Origin: Prevotellaceae bacterium
GTDB lineage: Bacteria; Bacteroidota; Bacteroidia; Bacteroidales; Bacteroidaceae
Length of the DNA stretch: 5,865 nucleotides
Direction of reading: 5' to 3'
Assembly: GCA_022508635.1 (NCBI GenBank)
Contig: JAFLUV010000145.1
Span: 1 to 5,865 of the forward strand
The translations under genes were made by a program, and so were the position numbers. Below the pieces are notes generated by a model. The model did not search any database, was not told the DNA's origin, and saw only the letters and a program-made list of their open reading frames with translations. How positions within the stretch are numbered: the stretch's first letter is position 1; every line of letters starts with the position of its first letter. Of the stretch, positions 5,496 through 5,865 are shown in pieces.

Positions 5496-5865
5496 GGTGA
5501 CGAGGCGGCTATCGTCAGCCGGCAGTGTCATTATTCCTACAAAGGGGGCAAGCATGATACCTTTCATCATAGGTGAAGACCGTGTAGAGCTTGTCAGGCC
5601 GGGGAGGATGCTAGCTGTCGGTATGGTTGTACTGGCAAGAACAGAGACAAGGGGGATAGTTCTTCATCGGGTGGTGGACATACAAGGAGAGACGATTACC
5701 CTGATGGGGGACGGGAATCTTTCACTTAGGGAAAAATGCAAGGTGTCCGACCTCATAGGCATCGTGACATATATCATAAAGAGTGATGGAAGTAAAAGGT
5801 ATATCTATACAAGAAGAAGACAGTTGGCATGGCGATTCTGGTACAGATGCCTGCCAATCAGAAGA
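5461..5865 (+). CDS. S24/S26 signal-peptidase-like protein (3' end outside window)
   Basis: This frame has no stop through the window end and gives 135 visible residues. It shows the compact S24/S26 fold: KGASMIPFI (28-36), with S31 as the likely nucleophile; PGRMLAVGMVVLARTE, where the family usually has GDIV; then IVLHRVVDI, with H69 in the place of the general base in Sec11-type (Ser-His) signal peptidases; and LMGDGNLSL, with D84. It lacks the Lys-dyad pattern of E. coli LepB and has no N-terminal membrane anchor. The visible end is very basic with aromatics (RRRQLAWRFWYR). The start is ATGATG at 5458/5461; I use the second. This makes an overlap of about 35 nt with the kinase-like gene. 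A later GTG at 5497 would remove the overlap but cut part of the helix before the serine. In context it is the best candidate for cutting the peptide leader, which is inference. It could instead be a regulator-type or general processing peptidase. Confidence 0.78.
   Translation, partial: MQFVSPDRLASEVTRRLSSAGSVIIPTKGASMIPFIIGEDRVELVRPGRMLAVGMVVLARTETRGIVLHRVVDIQGETITLMGDGNLSLREKCKVSDLIGIVTYIIKSDGSKRYIYTRRRQLAWRFWYRCLPIRR

Noticed and set aside
3310..5865. Confident assignment as a lasso peptide cluster
   Set aside because: No asparagine-synthase-like cyclase, transglutaminase-like B protease or PqqD-like recognition protein is in the window, and the leader lacks the usual Thr at -2. Lasso-like is kept only as a hypothesis.

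Overview
The window most likely comes from the chromosome of a gut- or mouth-type Bacteroidales bacterium, with the Prevotella/Bacteroides group the best guess. Three things support this: two upstream sites match the Bacteroidetes promoter pattern (TTTG or TTG, about 19-20 nt, then TAnnTTTG); a secreted protein ends in the short 'YNLNGQKV...GIYIINGKKV' tail common in that order; and Shine-Dalgarno sites are mostly weak. The genus cannot be fixed from the sequence alone.

Layout. (1) Positions 3-788 (+) hold the C-terminal part of a von Willebrand factor A (ViaA/CoxE-like) protein whose start lies before the window. (2) Positions 821-1330 (-) hold a convergent 169-residue conserved protein of unknown function. 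(3) Positions 1331-1588 are a divergent intergenic region with one good promoter on each strand and a perfect 14-bp palindrome. (4) Positions 1589-5865 (+) form a tightly packed unit of five genes: a 574-residue secreted surface-type protein, a 51-residue peptide missing from length-filtered gene calls, a PF14907-type nucleotidyltransferase, an HPr-kinase-like P-loop protein, and an S24/S26 signal-peptidase-like protein that is still open at the window edge.

How the genes may work together. The peptide has a charged leader-like half, a small-residue LAGS junction and a Gly/Pro/aromatic-rich tail. It is followed by a strong RNA hairpin and then by three enzymes. A nucleotidyltransferase together with an HPr-kinase-like protein is known from paeninodin-type lasso peptide clusters, where the kinase phosphorylates the peptide. 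The proposal is that positions 3310-5865 are the front part of a Bacteroidales RiPP (ribosomally made, modified peptide) locus, possibly lasso-like, and that the peptide is the substrate. The S24/S26-type protease would be a candidate for leader removal. A lasso cyclase and B proteins are not in the window, so the class of product is unproven. The large secreted protein overlaps the peptide gene by an ATGA junction, which suggests a linked function.
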